DNA from: Chloroflexi bacterium UBA2235
GTDB taxonomy: Bacteria; Chloroflexota; UBA11872; UBA12225
Assembly (NCBI GenBank): GCA_002347925.1
Contig: DDYL01000173.1
Span: 3,319 to 10,527 of the forward strand
Reading direction: 5' to 3'
DNA: 7,209 bases
Both the position numbers and the translations under genes were made by a program. This document shows positions 6,000 to 7,209 of this stretch, one piece after another. Below the pieces are notes generated by a model, which was not told where the DNA came from, searched no databases, and saw nothing but the letters and a program-made list of their open reading frames with translations. How positions within the stretch are numbered: position 1 is the first letter of the stretch; the number at the start of each line of letters is the position of its first letter.

Positions 6000-6236
6000 A
6001 TGATCGAACGCGACGCGCGAGGCCGGCCGGTTGGCCCTCCCCCCGAGTGGTGGCGGGCGTCACTGGCATGGCGCGAGGAGATGGCGCAACGCGAGTTCGA
6101 GACGCGGGTGCGTCGCGCATACCAGTCTGCCGGTCGCCGATGCGTGTGCGACGGTCCCTGGATCCGGTACCGCCCGGTCAGGTGTCGCCGGTGCCCCCTG
6201 CGCGGCGTGATCAACTCCCCCGACGACGTACCGTGA
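6000..6236 (+). CDS. Small Arg-rich protein with CxC...CxxC cysteines, possible zinc ribbon
   Basis: This is a 78-residue frame from ATG 6000 to TGA 6236 with GGAGGG at 5990-5995, four bases before the start. The frame is open further upstream, but those residues are not protein-like, which supports this start. The N-terminal half is Trp-, Arg- and Glu-rich (PPPEWWRASLAWREEMAQRE) and probably helical. The C-terminal half has C48-x-C50 and C62-x-x-C65 eleven residues apart, a spacing that could bind zinc. Codons mostly end in G or C, as in the neighbours. No signal peptide or membrane segment is present. It ends 16 bases from the stop of the convergent GH3 gene. I do not recognise the family; a small nucleic-acid-binding or regulatory protein is only a guess from the basic charge and cysteines. 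Confidence 0.65.
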   Translation: MIERDARGRPVGPPPEWWRASLAWREEMAQREFETRVRRAYQSAGRRCVCDGPWIRYRPVRCRRCPLRGVINSPDDVP

Positions 6237-6252
6237 CCACACCCCCCTTCCC

Positions 6253-7209
6253 CTACCCCCTCACCGGCAACGGCCCACTGAACCGCGCCGACGGGTCACC
6301 GCAGAACGGATCGACTGGCGATACGCCTTCCCATGCCTCCTGCCCGAGGAGTTTCCGTGCCACCGCGCGTTGCCAGGGCGCCTGCACCGTGTAGGCATTG
6401 ACGTACGTCCCCAGTTGCGGTGCGTCGTTCAGCAGATACGGTTGCCCGAACGACACCATCACCGTCGGGATCTCCGCCCAGAACCGGATCATCGATCCCC
6501 GGAACCCGCCACCGTGCAACCGGCCCCAGTCGATACCGTGCCCGGTTGCGGCGATGGTCGCCTCGCCACCCAGGAGGTAGATGATCAGGTCGGTGTCGGC
6601 CGGTGTCGGGAGTGACGCCTGGTCGTACTCGCGCACGTCAAAGCCTGCCTCGCGCAGGACACCAAGGAACGGTTCGTACGACCGCCGGGGCATGATGGGC
6701 ATGAGCGGTTCCGGGTAGTCGCCGATCACGACCACCCGCGGGTAGCGTGCCGGTTGCAGAGGCAGCAACCCCTCCTGCTGTTTCACGAGGGTCACCGACC
6801 GGCGCGCAATCGTCTCGGATTTCGCCACGTGCGCCGGACTGGCGAGGGTGGCGCGCGCCTCGTCAAGGGTCGCGATCCGTTCCGACACCGGCCTGCGGTG
6901 CAACCCAAGCGCCGCCTTGAGTGCCAGGACGCGCAGGCAGGCCTCCTCCAGGCGGGCTTCCGAAAGGCGACCGGTGCGCAGGCCCTCTTCCATGAGACGG
7001 GCATCCACGCCCTCGACCGGGAAGAGGAAGACATCGCACCCGGCCTCGATGGCCAGTGGAACCGCGGTCGCCCGGTCGGCCCACCCGGTCAGGCCGGCCA
7101 TCGGGGTCGCATCGCTCACCACAAGGCCATTGAAGCCGAGATGCCCGCGCAACAGGTCGGTCGTCAGGCGTCGCGACAGCGAGGCGGGTTCGTACAACCA
7201 ACGGTCGGA
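6253..7209 (-). CDS. Glycoside hydrolase family 3, beta-N-acetylhexosaminidase type, 5' end cut by window
   Basis: The last 318 residues are visible and the frame is open at the right edge, so most of the N-terminal barrel is missing. The visible part begins with the end of the barrel: the LLRGHLGFNGLVVSDA block contains D33, the GH3 catalytic nucleophile. Next comes AIEAGCDVFLF (54-64), then ARRSVTLVKQQEGLLPL (135-151), which leads into the alpha/beta sandwich domain (about 155-318). That domain has IPTVMVSFGQPYLL (247-260) and the ending GVSPVDPFCG (295-304), which I associate with two-domain NagZ-like and actinobacterial Nag3-like enzymes. The likely role is release of terminal N-acetylglucosamine from cell-wall or chitin fragments. 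The His/Asp acid-base loop of NagZ lies outside the window, so phosphorylase, hexosaminidase and glucosidase activity cannot be separated. The stop is TAG at 6253-6255, converging on the small gene that ends at 6236. Confidence 0.92.
   Translation of the reverse strand, partial: SDRWLYEPASLSRRLTTDLLRGHLGFNGLVVSDATPMAGLTGWADRATAVPLAIEAGCDVFLFPVEGVDARLMEEGLRTGRLSEARLEEACLRVLALKAALGLHRRPVSERIATLDEARATLASPAHVAKSETIARRSVTLVKQQEGLLPLQPARYPRVVVIGDYPEPLMPIMPRRSYEPFLGVLREAGFDVREYDQASLPTPADTDLIIYLLGGEATIAATGHGIDWGRLHGGGFRGSMIRFWAEIPTVMVSFGQPYLLNDAPQLGTYVNAYTVQAPWQRAVARKLLGQEAWEGVSPVDPFCGDPSARFSGPLPVRG

Noticed and set aside
3469..6120. An 883-codon open frame on the minus strand spanning the hydrolase gene and part of cydA.
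   Set aside because: It is antisense to two well-supported genes, has Arg/Gly/Asp-rich low-quality composition and shows no motifs; long shadow frames are expected in G+C-rich DNA.
5924..6394. A second plus-strand frame overlapping the small Cys protein.
   Set aside because: It needs a TTG start, lacks a Shine-Dalgarno site and becomes Arg/Pro-rich after about 30 codons; the frame from 6000 has a far better start site.

Overview
The window is G+C-rich DNA (clearly above 60 percent by eye) with good Shine-Dalgarno sites and strongly G/C-ending codons. It comes from a high-GC bacterium that respires oxygen. The phylum cannot be fixed from this sequence; an actinomycete-like or Chloroflexota-like source would both fit. 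No tRNA, rRNA, CRISPR array, transposase or integrase was found.

Layout: (1) 1-1110, minus strand: a beta-lactamase-fold serine hydrolase (family VIII esterase type) whose C-terminus runs off the left edge. (2) 1111-1624: a 514-base gap with one weak protein-like minus-strand frame, an inverted repeat and a 52-base repeat copy. (3) 1625-4148, minus strand: cydA and cydB, overlapping by 14 bases, for a short-Q-loop cytochrome bd-type quinol oxidase. (4) 4149-4407: divergent control region with a hairpin, a second repeat copy and a candidate promoter. (5) 4408-5787, plus strand: an exported two-domain protein, a carboxypeptidase-regulatory-like beta-sandwich followed by an alpha/beta hydrolase. 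(6) 6000-6236, plus strand: a 78-residue protein with a CxC...CxxC cysteine pattern. (7) 6253-7209, minus strand: the C-terminal part of a family 3 glycoside hydrolase (beta-N-acetylhexosaminidase type), running off the right edge.

Only cydA and cydB form an evident operon. The other genes are single units. The secreted hydrolase, the GH3 enzyme and the serine hydrolase could all act on esters, sugars or cell-wall material, but nothing here shows that they work together.

The most unusual structure is a pair of repeats. Two stretches that lie 23 bases apart inside the 5' part of the secreted hydrolase gene (4493-4544 and 4568-4605) each have a second copy, same orientation and frame. One copy lies at the 3' end of cydB (1580-1631, 49 of 52 identical) and the other upstream of cydA (4331-4368, 34 of 38 identical). 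The two outside copies flank the cydAB operon in the order expected if the operon had been inserted into a second copy of this gene, or into a dispersed repeat.
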